A stretch of DNA of 64,000 nt from Mastigamoeba balamuthi (lineage: Eukaryota; Evosea; Mastigamoebida; Mastigamoebidae): NCBI GenBank assembly GCA_902651635.1, contig CACRSC010000066.1, positions 45,098-109,097 on the forward strand, read 5' to 3'. The position numbers were made by a program, and so were the translations under genes. Each line of letters starts with the position of its first letter. Within the stretch, counting starts at the first letter, position 1. A model generated the notes under the pieces. That model was not told the origin of the DNA and did not search any database. It worked only from the letters and a program-made list of their open reading frames with translations. Shown piece by piece: positions 46,201 through 56,483 of the stretch.

Positions 46201-49200
46201 CGATGTGGATGGTGCCGAACTGCCCTTCCGTGGGATAGCGGTGCGTGTTCGTCCCGTCGCTGACCACAAAGTGGTACATGTGGCACGCGCCGCTGCGCTT
46301 CTTGGCAAACGACGCCCACGAGTACCAGTGCGTCCCAGTCCCGATTCGTGTCAGATTTCTCGCTGTGCCGTCGACGACGACGGTGACGCTGGCGATGCTG
46401 GTGCTGAGCCCGATGGCGAAGAACATCGGGGTGTTGTAGTAGACAGCCGTGTGGCCGGCGGTGGCGAGGAGGTGGGTGGACCACGTGAGGGCGTTGGGGC
46501 TCGAGGACGAGCAGGACTCGCACTCGGCGGTGAGCACACAGGACAGCGAGTAGGCGTTGAGGTGTGTGCCGTCTGTGCTCGCGGTTCCTGCGCAGGACAT
46601 CTCGCCTGCGGGTGCGCTCAGGTCCAGGGGCACGTTGTATAGCTTTTGCCACAGCTCGTTGCCCGTCTTCCATGGCGACTGGCACGCAATGTCCGCTGTT
46701 GTGTGGTGTAACAACAGGTCAAACGGGTGTGTTCAACAGTAAGAAACAAGACAGACGCACTGACTGCCAACGTAGGGCCCTCGAGCATGGAGTAGTAGGG
46801 CGGTGTGAAGTAACGCGCGTAGCTGAACTCGCGGATGTTGGCTGTTGCTGTCGAAGCTGCGAGATATCTCCCCCAGCGCACTGTTTTTGCTGTGCTGTCG
46901 CAGTCGCTCGTCTGCGACGTCATGTCCGACGCCAGCATACTGGTACCCCCTGCGCTGAGGCAGTTGTCGAATCTGCATTGTATACACAGGCCAGTTACCT
47001 TAAGCTAATGTATGAACGACGTTCAAATTGTGTTGCGTGCTGAAAAAGACTGGAACCAAGGACAGAATTCGTGCATTACAAGCGCAAGCAAAGAAACAAT
47101 GCCGCATTGAGTGTCACTGAGACTACGAGGGGGGGGAAGCGCAAAAATGCTCACCTGTCATGCGAGTGGAAGCGTGCGAGGCGGAGCGTGTTGAGTCCCA
47201 TGGGGACAGCAGGATACGATGCCTGCGTGACTGTGGCAACGTTGAAGAAGTAGCCAGAGAGGCCACTGAAGCACGTGTCGGTGAAGCTAGCAGTCATACC
47301 ATACGTCTCCCGCAGCAGTGAGAACCAGAACGTCACCCCGCGGTCAAACCACGTTGGGTAGTAGTCGCCGCTCCCATATGCGTTGCCTAACGCAGGCCAC
47401 GCACTGGGGTCCACCCAGTCCGAATTCCCACAGGGGCTCCCGCTGGCATTGGCAACGCAGGACCCGGAGCCATCGCACGCGTACTGTGGACCGCATGTGG
47501 TATTGCCCTGGGAAGTATTACACGGCGTGCCGGCTGTCGAATAGGTGACCTGGCACGCATCCGATGATCCCGTGCACTGTGACACCGTGCAGGCGTCGTT
47601 GGTGCCGCACGCAGTTCCCGACGAATCGAAGTTGCAGCCATCAGAGCAGCAAGCCCCCGAGGAGCACACACAGGGCTGGTAGTCCACAGTGCAGCTCCCG
47701 ATGTGGATGGTGCCGAACTGCCCTTCCGTGGGATAGCGGTGCGTGTTCGTCCCGTCGCTGACCACAAAGTGGTACATGTGGCACGCGCCGCTGCGCTTCT
47801 TGGCAAACGATGCAAACGAGTACCAGTGCGTCCCTGTCCCGATGCGCGTCAGGTTGCTCGCTGTGCCGTCGACGACGACGGTGACGCTGGCGATGCTGGT
47901 GCTGAGCCCGATGGCGAAGAACATTGGGGTGTTGTAGTAGACAGCTGTGTGGCCGGCGGTGGCGAGGAGGTGGGTGGACCACGTGAGGGCGTTGGGGCTC
48001 GAGGACGAGCAGGACTCGCACTCGGCGGTGAGCACGCAGGACAGCGAGTAGGCGTTGAGGTGCGTGCCGTCTGTGCTCGCGGTGCCGGAGCAGGACAGCT
48101 CGCCTGCTGGTGCGCTCCCCAGGTCCAGGGGCACGTTGTACAGCTTTTGCCACAGCTCGTTGCCCGTCTTCCACGGCGACTGACACGCAATGTCCGCTGT
48201 TTGAGCACAAATGAGTCATCTCTAGAAAAATAGGGAAACAGTTGGTATCTGTTTTCGGAGCAGACGTACTGACTGCCAGTGTGGGACCCTCGAGCATGGA
48301 GTAGTAGGGCGGCGTGAAGTAGCGTGCGAAGCTGAATTCCCTGACGTTGCTTGTCGCTGTCGAAGTTGAGAGATGTCTCGCCCAGCGCACAGTGTTGGCC
48401 GTTCCGTCACAATCGCTGGTCTGCGACGCCGTGTCTGACGCCAGCATCCCCGTTCCCGCCGCGCTGAGGCAGTTGTCGAACCTGAACAAACGGCGATGTG
48501 TATAACAATGAGATCACGTTATCGTGGTCCTGTTTGTTTTTGAGTCGAGCAAGCACTAGGAACTGAATTCGCAAAAATCAACATCGAACGGCAGGAGTAG
48601 GACAAATTATCTATGGGACTCCGCACACATAAAGCCAGGTCTGTCGCATACCTGTCACGCGAGTGGAAGCGTGCGAGGCGGAGCGTGTTGAGACCCATGG
48701 GAACCGCGGGGTACGACGCCTGCGTGATGGTGGCAGTGTTGAAGAAGTAGCCAGAGAGGGCACTGAAGCACGTGTCGGTGTAGCGAGTGGTGTCACCATA
48801 CGTCTCCCGCAACAGTGAGAACCAGAACGTCACCCCGCGGTCAAACCACGTTGGGTAGTAGTCGCCGGTCCCATATGCGTTGCCTGACGCAGGCCACGCA
48901 CTGGGGTCCACCCAGTCCGATGTCCCGCAGGGGCTCCCGCTTGCATTGACAATGCAGAGCCCGGAGCCATCGCACGCGTACTGTGGACCGCATGTGGTGT
49001 TGCTCTGCGAGGTGTTACACGGCGTTCCGGCTGCCGAATAAGTGACCTGACATGTGTCTGATGATCCCGAGCACTGTGACGCCGTGCAGGCATCGTTGGC
49101 GCCGCACACAGTCCCCGAAGAGTCGAAGTTGCAGCCATCAGAGCAACATTCGCCAGAGGAGCACACACAGGGCTGGTAGTCCACAGTGCAGCTCCCGATG

Positions 49201-49733
49201 TGGATGGTGCCGAACTGCCCTTCCGTGGGATAGCGGTGCGTGTTCGTCCCGTCACTGACAACAAAGTGGTACATGTGGCACGCGCCGCTGCGCTTCTTGG
49301 CAAACGACGCCCACGAGTACCAGTGCGTCCCTGTCCCGATGCGCGTCAGGTTGCTCGCTGTGCCATCGACGACGACGGTGACGCTGGCGATGCTGGTGCT
49401 GAGCCCGATGGCGAAGAACATCGGGGTGTTGTAGTAAACAGCTGTGTGGCCGGCGGTGGCGAGGAGGTGGGTGGACCACGTGAGGGCGTTGGGGCTCGAG
49501 GACGAGCAGGACTCGCACTCGGCGGTGNAGCTCTCGCGCAGCAGCGACAGCCAGAACGTCGCCCCGCGCTCAAACCACGTCGGCACGCACCCCGCCGCTG
49601 CCAGGGGCCCCGCGCACGCGCTGCCGGCGGCGGGCCACGCGGCGGGGTCCACCCAGTCGGCGGGGGCTGCGGCGGCGGCGGCGCAGAGCCCCGCGAGCAG
49701 CGCGAGGGCGCTCAGAGAGGGCTGTGCTCCCAT
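34253..49733 (-). CDS. Giant modular type I surface protein
   Basis: The start at 49733 gives a signal peptide (MGAQPSLSALALLAGLCAAAAA) and the beginning of a module. Alternating exons follow: X (38339-39377, 39796-40837, 41280-42318, 42740-43778, 44197-45235, 45657-46695, 47155-48196; partial 48652-49526) and Y (37995-38206, 39452-39663, 40910-41121, 42393-42604, 43853-44064, 45309-45520, 46761-46972, 48270-48481). All joins keep phase. One X plus Y encodes 417 or 418 residues (DWVDPSAWP..., RFDNCLSAAG..., DGTNTHRYPTEGQFG..., CCSDGCNF...). The last exon (34253-37920) adds disintegrin-like cysteine-rich repeats (PEYCNGVSDTCPPD), a long beta-type region and a C-terminal membrane helix (VTLVGALAGVALLSIVATVY) with a tail of a few residues. 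About 4575 residues as assembled. Likely a cell-surface adhesin-like protein; module family not recognised. Confidence 0.8.
37921..49526 (-). repeat. Tandem array of about 1.46-kb gene modules
   Basis: Eight copies of a unit of about 1457-1498 bp (two exons and two introns each) lie head to tail. Exons are nearly identical; the units at 37.9-39.4 and 39.4-40.8 kb are almost indistinguishable over long stretches including introns. Three intron types recur out of order along the array, indicating unequal exchange or gene conversion. Confidence 0.92.
49527..49527. other. Single-N join hiding missing sequence
   Basis: At this N the first exon (reading ...FWLSLLRES) jumps straight into the middle of an X exon (TAECESCSSSS). 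In every full module, LLRET is followed by about 100 residues, a Y exon and the start of an X exon before TAECESC. At least about 0.8 kb, possibly whole modules, must be missing. Confidence 0.85.
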
Positions 49734-49825
49734 TGTGTGTTCTGGCTCTGTGCTGTGTGTTGTGTGGGCTGCGTGGGCTGCTGTGCCGGTGGTGCGTGGA
49801 TGGATGGGGGATGTGGTGGCCTTGT

Positions 49826-50205
49826 GTGCCGTGGTGATCGCCAGTGAGTCCCGTGGCAGGCGCTGGTGACGTCCGGCCTCGTGATGTCAGGAATTGCACG
49901 GCATCCGAGAGATTGCGTCTCACGGTTCCTTGGTTTTCCTGTTGCTCCGCTGGCCTCCCCGGGGAGTTGTAGCCGCCCTCGTGGGTCGTGGAGGATCGCC
50001 AGTGAGTCCCGTGGCAGGCGCTGGCGACGTGCGGCCACGGCCACCGGGGTTTTTACTTCTCATGGTTCAGCAGTGCTGTTGGCCTGCTGCTCCACTGGCC
50101 TCCCTGGAGGAGTTGCGGCCGCCCTCGTAGGCCGTGGGGATCGCCACTGAGACCCGTGGCGGGTGCTGGTGAAGTGGGCCCCTGATGTCGGGAATTGCAC
50201 AGTTG
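49826..50205 (+). repeat. Three direct repeats upstream of the giant gene
   Basis: GATCGCCAGTGAGTCCCGTG..GGCGCTGG-type blocks occur at about 49836, 49997 and 50139, each roughly 140-160 bp apart and accompanied by GTTGCGGCCGCCCTCGT-like and GGAATTGCAC-like blocks. They lie just upstream of the giant gene's start (transcribed leftward) and may overlap its promoter. Confidence 0.7.
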
Positions 50206-50619
50206 GCCTCCTGCTGCGCTACCCCCCCCTCCCCCTCAGGCCACTCTCCCTCCGAGGTTGACCGCACGGCTCTATCTCCCCCTCTCGGGTGGTTAGCGAT
50301 CTTTACGCCTCTATCGTGGCTGGCACCCACGACATCTGTGCCACAGCCCTCTTGAGAGGCGGGCATCAGCGGGTGGGTGCACAGGCGCGTGAGCACCGCC
50401 CAGACGTCTCTGGTCACACTCAGGACCGCTTCAGTTCGCACGCCCTGAGCACGCTTGCCTGCTGCCTGGCAGGTGGAAATCGCGCCATAAACGAAATCGG
50501 GCGTCATCGGCTGTGTGCACATTACGTGCAGCGCCCAACGCCCCAGCTGGAAAAAATCCTTGGAGAAAGTATGCAGCATGACGCATTGCATGCGCTGCAC
50601 CGCTGGCCACGTGTTGTGC
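50206..50619. other. Intergenic region
   Basis: No gene is seen. It lies between the direct repeats upstream of the giant gene and the promoter of the next Cys-rich gene. Confidence 0.45.
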
Positions 50620-50655
50620 CACTTAGTTACAGTGCTCGCCGCTCCCGTTATAAGC
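50620..50655 (+). promoter_or_regulatory. Core promoter motif of Cys-rich gene 3
   Basis: CACTTAGTTACA (50620-50631) is followed by a TATA-like TTATAAGC at 50648, 16 bp on. The start codon is at 50730. Confidence 0.7.
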
Positions 50656-50729
50656 GCCGCTGCCTGCGCTTCCGATCTCCGTCAGAAACGCAAACCCCGA
50701 CCGTCGGTACACAGCAACCCCCCAGCAAG

Positions 50730-51214
50730 ATGAACGCCAAGATCGTCGCAGTGCTCGCCCTCGTGGCCGCCGTCGCCCTCGCCAACTGCAACAACGACGC
50801 CGACAAGAACGTCTTCGCGGCCAAGTCGACGACGTTCCACGCGACGCTGCAGCAGTGCTCGGTGACCTGCTGGGGCGCCAAGGACTGCGTCTCCAACTGC
50901 GTCATCCGCACCACGGGCCTCACTCCCTGTGCGCCCCTCTTCCCACGCCGCTGCTCCCGCCCTCTGCTGCGCCGCATTTCGATCCGCGTCTCTGTGCCTT
51001 AGTATTCCGTGAAATGTATGGCTGACGTATTTGTTCTCGTGCGACAGCGTGCGCCGACTGCTTCGGTGATGACGCGCAGTGCATGGCGAGGTACTGCATC
51101 ACCCAGTGCGCGTTTGCGCCCAGCAGCCAGAAGTGCCTCGACTGCCACGCGAAGAAGTGCCAGGCGGCCATGATCACCTGCACCGGCGTCGCCGCCGACA
51201 TCCTCCCCCAGTGA
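50730..51214 (+). CDS. Secreted 14-Cys protein (cluster gene 3)
   Basis: Exons 50730-50928 (199 nt) and 51048-51214 (167 nt), 119-nt intron in phase 1 (here T|CG), 121 residues. Signal peptide MNAKIVAVLALVAAVALA; mature part starts NCNNDADKNVF and has all 14 cysteines, with CADCFGDDAQCMARYC in the second half and an ending ADILPQ. It has the longest intron of the complete family members. Confidence 0.85.
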
Positions 51215-51920
51215 GACGGGGACCGGCCCAGCATATCGGGTGAGTAGCCAAGCCCTACGCGACCGCCGCGTGTCTCAGAGCCTCGTTGAGACACTCGAGC
51301 CCCCCCCCGGGTGCTCAATCCACACAGCAAAGAGAGAACAAACTGAGATGTCTTTGAAGTACAAACTGGTCTCATTCTTCTCGGTGTTCGGTGGTACGAC
51401 ACAGAGGCGACGCGGGAACAAAGGCGGCACCCACTTTTGCGCACAATACAGCGCACGGCGTTGACAGAGCATCCCTCGAGTGTCGCTGAAAGCGGTTGAC
51501 GCGTGTTCCTCAGGCTGATGTTAACCACAGAGGTGTCCGTTGGATCATTTACAGAGGCACGCAGACGAAATGCACGACCTGATCCACGGGGGACTGTCAA
51601 CGCGAGCATTGTTTGGCTTCATCCTGTGCTTGCGGGTGCCGAATTGCGTCTCGTGACTTTTCTTTCTCTGAAAACAAGTGTGTTGCGGCTTTTTTCGGTT
51701 ATGAGGACCATACGGCCGAATTTATGTAATCTCCGGCGACCAGGTGCGGTCCTGCCTCCTCTTGTACCACTGCCGTGCCTGAGTGTAGCCCTGCCGAGAG
51801 TGAAATCGAGAATGGTTTCAACGCACGACGGATTGGGGCCGAATCGGCAATGTAGGAAAGCTGCACAATACAATAGAAAAGTAGGCAGTGAGACTGTGCC
51901 TGCTGCCGCCACGTGTGTGC
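51215..51920. other. Intergenic region
   Basis: It separates two Cys-rich genes. Moderately AT-rich, with no convincing frame. Confidence 0.45.
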
Positions 51921-51950
51921 CACTTAGTTACATTGTCAGTACTATTAAAG
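51921..51950 (+). promoter_or_regulatory. Core promoter motif of Cys-rich gene 4
   Basis: CACTTAGTTACA (51921-51932) is identical to that of gene 3; a TATA-like TATTAAAG begins at 51943, 10 bp on. The start codon is at 52060. Confidence 0.7.
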
Positions 51951-52059
51951 GATCGACCTGTGCCTACTGTATCCGACCAGCTCAGAAAGCAACCCCTTAC
52001 TGAAACAACAAACCCTCCTGAATAGTCTTCACAAACAAACCACAACAGCACAACCAAGA

Positions 52060-52506
52060 ATGAACGCCAAGATCGTCGCCGTCCTCGCCCTCGTGGCCGC
52101 CGTCGCCCTCGCCGACTGCAACAACGCCGCTGACAAGGCCATCTTCGCCGCCCAGTACAACACGTTCCACGCCACTCTGCAGCAGTGCTCGGTCAGCTGC
52201 TGGGGCGCCAAGGACTGCGTCACCAACTGCGTCGTCCGCACCACGGGCCTCTCTGCCAGTGCGTTGTTCTCCTCAGCCCCATTCACCCCCTGCCTCGCTC
52301 GCCTCCATCCGGTGGCTGACTTGTTCTCTGCACTTGCAGGCTGCGCTCTGTGCTTCGGGACCGACGCGCAGTGCATGGCGAGGTACTGCATCACCAAGTG
52401 CGCGACGTCGCCGAGCAGCCAGGCGTGCCTCGACTGCCACACGGCCAAGTGCTACCCGGCCATGCTGACCTGCACCAACGTCGACGCGTCTCTCCTCCCC
52501 AAGTAA
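52060..52506 (+). CDS. Secreted 14-Cys protein (cluster gene 4)
   Basis: Exons 52060-52258 (199 nt) and 52340-52506 (167 nt) give 121 residues. The 81-nt intron happens to be open and in frame, so an unspliced reading would also translate (148 residues), but the splice sites (A|GTGCGT, TTGCAG|GC) and phase match the paralogues. Cysteines lie at 20, 43, 47, 53, 57, 68, 71, 78, 83, 87, 96, 99, 104 and 111. Signal peptide to about residue 18; ends DASLLPK. Confidence 0.87.
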   Translation: MNAKIVAVLALVAAVALADCNNAADKAIFAAQYNTFHATLQQCSVSCWGAKDCVTNCVVRTTGLSASALFSSAPFTPCLARLHPVADLFSALAGCALCFGTDAQCMARYCITKCATSPSSQACLDCHTAKCYPAMLTCTNVDASLLPK

Positions 52507-53080
52507 AGACAGGAGTCGCAGTCGTCCGCTCTGCCCCACCAGCCCCTCTGCTGCGGGCAGAGCGCACCGAGCCCCAATTGAACACAATAAAACCCTCGTT
52601 GTTGACAAATGTGGGTGGCCTCCTGTCGCCCTGCTGCTTGCTGTCTCCGCCCAGTGAGTCTGAACATGAATTACAAACCACGCGTTGGTTGGGCTTGCGG
52701 GACGAAAACAGGTCCTCTTTCGGGACGACCAAAGTTCGACGCTGCGATCGCGGCGACCCCCTGAACGAGGGCATGCAAGGAGGCCACGGGCCCGAGATGG
52801 CCATCACGCGATTGCTTGGCCAAGCAGCACCCCCAGATTGGGCCGCCGCGTGGGGCCTGTGAACATAACATGCACTCCTCCGGAGGCGATTTCCGGCATG
52901 ACGTGGCCGAAAATGGCTGCTGCCTACGCCCTGGTGCTGCCTCGATCCCCCGAATCGCAGTGCACCGCACCGGGCGCGGCGGGGCTGAGCCGTCCAGTTG
53001 TCAAAAACAACCAAAGCCAACAAACAGACCGTACAACAAACACAACAAAAACCTCCCAACACAACAAAACAAGCAGGCCG
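52507..53080 (+). repeat. Duplicated intergenic segment (also 53851-54424)
   Basis: The sequence after gene 4's stop is repeated almost exactly after gene 5's stop, at an offset of 1344 bp, up to the gap here and up to the start of gene 6 there. It shows that genes 4 and 5 arose by tandem duplication of a unit holding gene and spacer. No MACTWAGTTRCA motif was seen within it. Confidence 0.9.
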
Positions 53081-53653
53081 NNNNNNNNNNNNNNNNNNNN
53101 NNNNNNNNNNNNNNNNNNNNNNNNNNNNNNNNNNNNNNNNNNNNNNNNNNNNNNNNNNNNNNNNNNNNNNNNNNNNNNNNNNNNNNNNNNNNNNNNNNNN
53201 NNNNNNNNNNNNNNNNNNNNNNNNNNNNNNNNNNNNNNNNNNNNNNNNNNNNNNNNNNNNNNNNNNNNNNNNNNNNNNNNNNNNNNNNNNNNNNNNNNNN
53301 NNNNNNNNNNNNNNNNNNNNNNNNNNNNNNNNNNNNNNNNNNNNNNNNNNNNNNNNNNNNNNNNNNNNNNNNNNNNNNNNNNNNNNNNNNNNNNNNNNNN
53401 NNNNNNNNNNNNNNNNNNNNNNNNNNNNNNNNNNNNNNNNNNNNNNNNNNNNNNNNNNNNNNNNNNNNNNNNNNNNNNNNNNNNNNNNNNNNNNNNNNNN
53501 NNNNNNNNNNNNNNNNNNNNNNNNNNNNNNNNNNNNNNNNNNNNNNNNNNNNNNNNNNNNNNNNNNNNNNNNNNNNNNNNNNNNNNNNNNNNNNNNNNNN
53601 NNNNNNNNNNNNNNNNNNNNNNNNNNNNNNNNNNNNNNNNNNNNNNNNNNNNN
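53081..53653. other. Assembly gap (573 N)
   Basis: The gap covers the first exon and most of the intron of the next Cys-rich gene. Confidence 0.99.
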
Positions 53654-53683
53654 CGGTGGCTGACTTGTGCTCTGCGCTTGCAG

Positions 53684-53850
53684 GCTGCGCTCTGTGCTTC
53701 GGGACCGACGCGCAGTGCATGGCGAGGTACTGCATCACCAAGTGCGCGACGTCGCCGAGCAGCCAGGCGTGCCTCGACTGCCACACGGCCAAGTGCTACC
53801 CGGCCATGCTGACCTGCACCAACGTCGACGCATCTCTCCTCCCTAAGTAA
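53684..53850 (+). CDS. Secreted 14-Cys protein (cluster gene 5), second exon only
   Basis: A 167-nt exon with the acceptor TTGCAG encodes the same second half as gene 4 (CALCFGTDAQCMARYC to DASLLPK) with only silent or near-silent changes. Exon 1 lies in the gap. Probably intact and nearly identical to gene 4. Confidence 0.8.
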
Positions 53851-54442
53851 AGACAGGAGTCGCAGTCGTCCGCTCTGCCCCACCAGCCCCTCTGCTGCGG
53901 GCAGAGCGCACCGAGCCCCAATTGAACACAATAAACCCCTCGTTGTTGACAAATGTGGGTGGCCTCCTGTCGCCCTGCTGCTTGCTGTCTCCGCCCAGTG
54001 AATCTGAACATGAATTACAAACCACGCGTTGGTTGGGCTTGCGGGACGAAAACAGGTCCTCTTTCGGGACGACCAAAGTTCGACGCTGCGATCGCGGCGA
54101 CCCCCTGAACGAGGGCATGCAAGGAGGCCACGGGCCCGAGATGGCCATCACGCGATTGCTTGGCCAAGCAGCACCCCCGGATTGGGCCGCGCATGGGGCC
54201 TGTGAACATAACATGCACTCCTCCGGAGGCGATTTCCGGCATGACGTGGCCGAAAATGGCTGCTGCCTACGCCCTGGTGCTGCCTCGATCGCCCGAATCG
54301 CAGTGCACCGCACCGGGCGCGGCGGGGCTGAGCCGTCCAGTTGTCAAAAACAACCAAAGCCAACAAACAGACCGTACAACAAACACAACAAAAACCTCCC
54401 AACACAACAAAACAAGCAGGCCGACCCCTTACAGCAGGACAG

Positions 54443-54896
54443 ATGAACGCCAGGATCGTCGCCGTGCTCGCCCTCGTGGCCGCCGTCGCCCTCGCCGACT
54501 GCAACAACGCCGCCGACAAGGCCATCTTCGCCGCCCAGTACAACACGTTCCACGCCACGCTGCAGCAGTGCTCGGTCAGCTGCTGGGGCGCCAAGGACTG
54601 CGTCACCAACTGCATCACCCGCTCCACGGGCCTCTCTGCCAGTGCCGCCTCCTCTCCCTCTCTCCTCGCCCCACGTCGCCAGCTTCTCCGTGCGGCTCTG
54701 CTCACGGGCGAGGGGGCGGGTGGTCGCAGGCTGCTCGCAGTGCTTCGGGACCGACGCTGCGTGCATGGCGAGGTACTGCATCAGGGAGTGCGGGACGGCG
54801 CCCAGCAGCCAGGCGTGCCTCGACTGCCACACGAGGCGCTGCTACGCCGCCATGCTGGCCTGCACCAACGTCCCCGCCGAGCTGCTCCCCAAGTAG
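54443..54896 (+). CDS. Secreted 14-Cys protein (cluster gene 6)
   Basis: Exons 54443-54641 (199 nt) and 54730-54896 (167 nt), 88-nt phase-1 intron, 121 residues. Signal peptide MNARIVAVLALVAAVALA, mature start DCNNAADKAIF, second half CSQCFGTDAACMARYC and ending PAELLPK. The 14 cysteines are conserved. Its upstream region is the duplicated spacer and lacks the shared promoter motif, so it may be expressed differently. Confidence 0.85.
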
Positions 54897-55691
54897 TCCC
54901 CCGCGGGTGCCCACGACCGATGAGAGGGACGGGCTTGGCACAGCTCCTCCGCTCCTCCCCCCCAAGGGAAGCAGACAAACAACGCTTGGGGCACTGCTTT
55001 CTTCCCCCTCCTCCTCTGGCCCCACCCGGCACAAGCCCGCAAACAGAAAGAACGCTATGAGGACCGCATCCCATTCCATACCCGTGTCCCCCGCTGCTCG
55101 TGTCGAACCCCTCCCCAGCTGTTCCGCGCCAGGATTGGGGCCCCCGAACAACGGTCAGCCGCGATGACTAAGCAAACGGCTATTTCGCTTCTGCGGTCGC
55201 TTTTCGAGTCGAATTCTCTGAGGGAAAAACTAAACCCCGAGAGAAGCCCGGGCAGGGAAGAACGAGCGTCACCGGTTCGGCGAGCTGCGACAACCGTTGG
55301 CGGACACACCAAGCGGCGGGCAGCTCGGCGAAGCAGCGGTCGGGCGAGAGAGCTGGAAGCAGAGCAGAGAGAGCAGTGCGTGTGGGTTAGGGTGTGGGTA
55401 TGCGTGGTGGCCTACCGTGCCCCCCCAGTCTGGCCGAGCAATCCCCCCAAGAGGATACGGAGCACACGCACACCGATGCATACGCCCCCGCCCCTGCGTA
55501 CAAGACCGTGCAACGGAGAGAGGATAGAAAGCAGAGACAGCGCGGCAGCCCCCACACATGGCAAAGCAACACGACGAGGGGTTCAGGGGGTGCGGGGGGT
55601 GTGGACAACCCAATCAGAAATAATGTGCGGACCAGAAAAACGAAAAACGGCGGATGACGCAAGCACGGGCGTGCCTGGTGACGACCACTGT
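54897..55691. other. Intergenic region
   Basis: No gene is seen between two Cys-rich genes. The sequence is purine-rich in 55.2-55.6 kb. Confidence 0.45.
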
Positions 55692-55720
55692 CACTAAGTT
55701 GCAGAGGGCTGGCTATAAAA
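55692..55720 (+). promoter_or_regulatory. Core promoter of Cys-rich gene 7
   Basis: CACTAAGTTGCA (55692-55703) is followed 10 bp later by a canonical TATAAAA (55714-55720). The start codon is at 55816. This is the clearest example of the shared arrangement. Confidence 0.78.
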
Positions 55721-55815
55721 GGGGCCACGCCGCGAGCCGGTTGTCGTCCAGTTGCCAACAGAGACAACAAGCACAACAAACACCAGCGCAAAACAGCAAA
55801 ACCCACCCCGCCAAG

Positions 55816-56242
55816 ATGAACGCCAGGATCGTCGTCGCCCTCGCCCTCGTGGCCGCCGTGGCCCTCGCCGACTGCAACAACGCCGCAGACCGCGCCATCT
55901 TCGCCTCGACGCGCACGACGTTCCACGCGACGCTGCAGCAGTGCTCGGTGACCTGTTGGGGCGGCAGGGAGTGCGTTACCAACTGCCTCTCCCGCGCCAC
56001 CGGCCTCTCCGCCAGTACGCCCTCTGCTCCCCCTCCCCATGCTGCCCCTCGAGCGCTGACAGAGGCACCGCCAAGGCTGCTCCGACTGCTTCGGCCAGGA
56101 CGCTGCGTGCATGGCGAGGTACTGCATCAGGGACTGCGCGACGGCGCCCAGCAGCCAGGCGTGCCTCGACTGCCACACGAGGCGCTGCTACGCCGCCATG
56201 CTGACCTGCACCAACGTCCCCGCCGACATCCTCCCCCAGTGA
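55816..56242 (+). CDS. Secreted 14-Cys protein (cluster gene 7)
   Basis: Exons 55816-56014 (199 nt) and 56076-56242 (167 nt), 61-nt phase-1 intron (acceptor GCCAAG), 121 residues. Signal peptide MNARIVVALALVAAVALA; mature part with all 14 cysteines, CSDCFGQDAACMARYC and ending PADILPQ. The first half carries GRECVTNCLSRAT where others have AKDCVTNC. Confidence 0.85.
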
Positions 56243-56483
56243 GGCCCCTGCCAAGAGCGCCGCCTCCCCCTCCGTGGCTCTCCCCCAGCTGGGCAGCACC
56301 GCCCAGAATCATGCTGAACAGAGTTCGATGCTGTGCCCCTCCCATCGCCAGCCCCCGGCACGCACTGGGGGAGCACACCAGGCCTCATCGGGGGGTTGCT
56401 GGTAGACTCGCTACTGTCCGAACATGGGCAGGAAGCAGCGGCGGGCGTGCGTGGGTACAAGCTGGTGCTGCTGCGCTGCGGTT

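Noticed and set aside
37921-49526. Separate tandem genes instead of one giant gene
   Set aside because: Only the first unit has a signal peptide and only the last has a stop and membrane anchor; internal exons join in phase without starts or stops.
52060-52506. A single-exon 148-residue version of Cys-rich gene 4
   Set aside because: The extra 27 residues coincide with an intron that has proper splice sites, and all paralogues splice at the same place.
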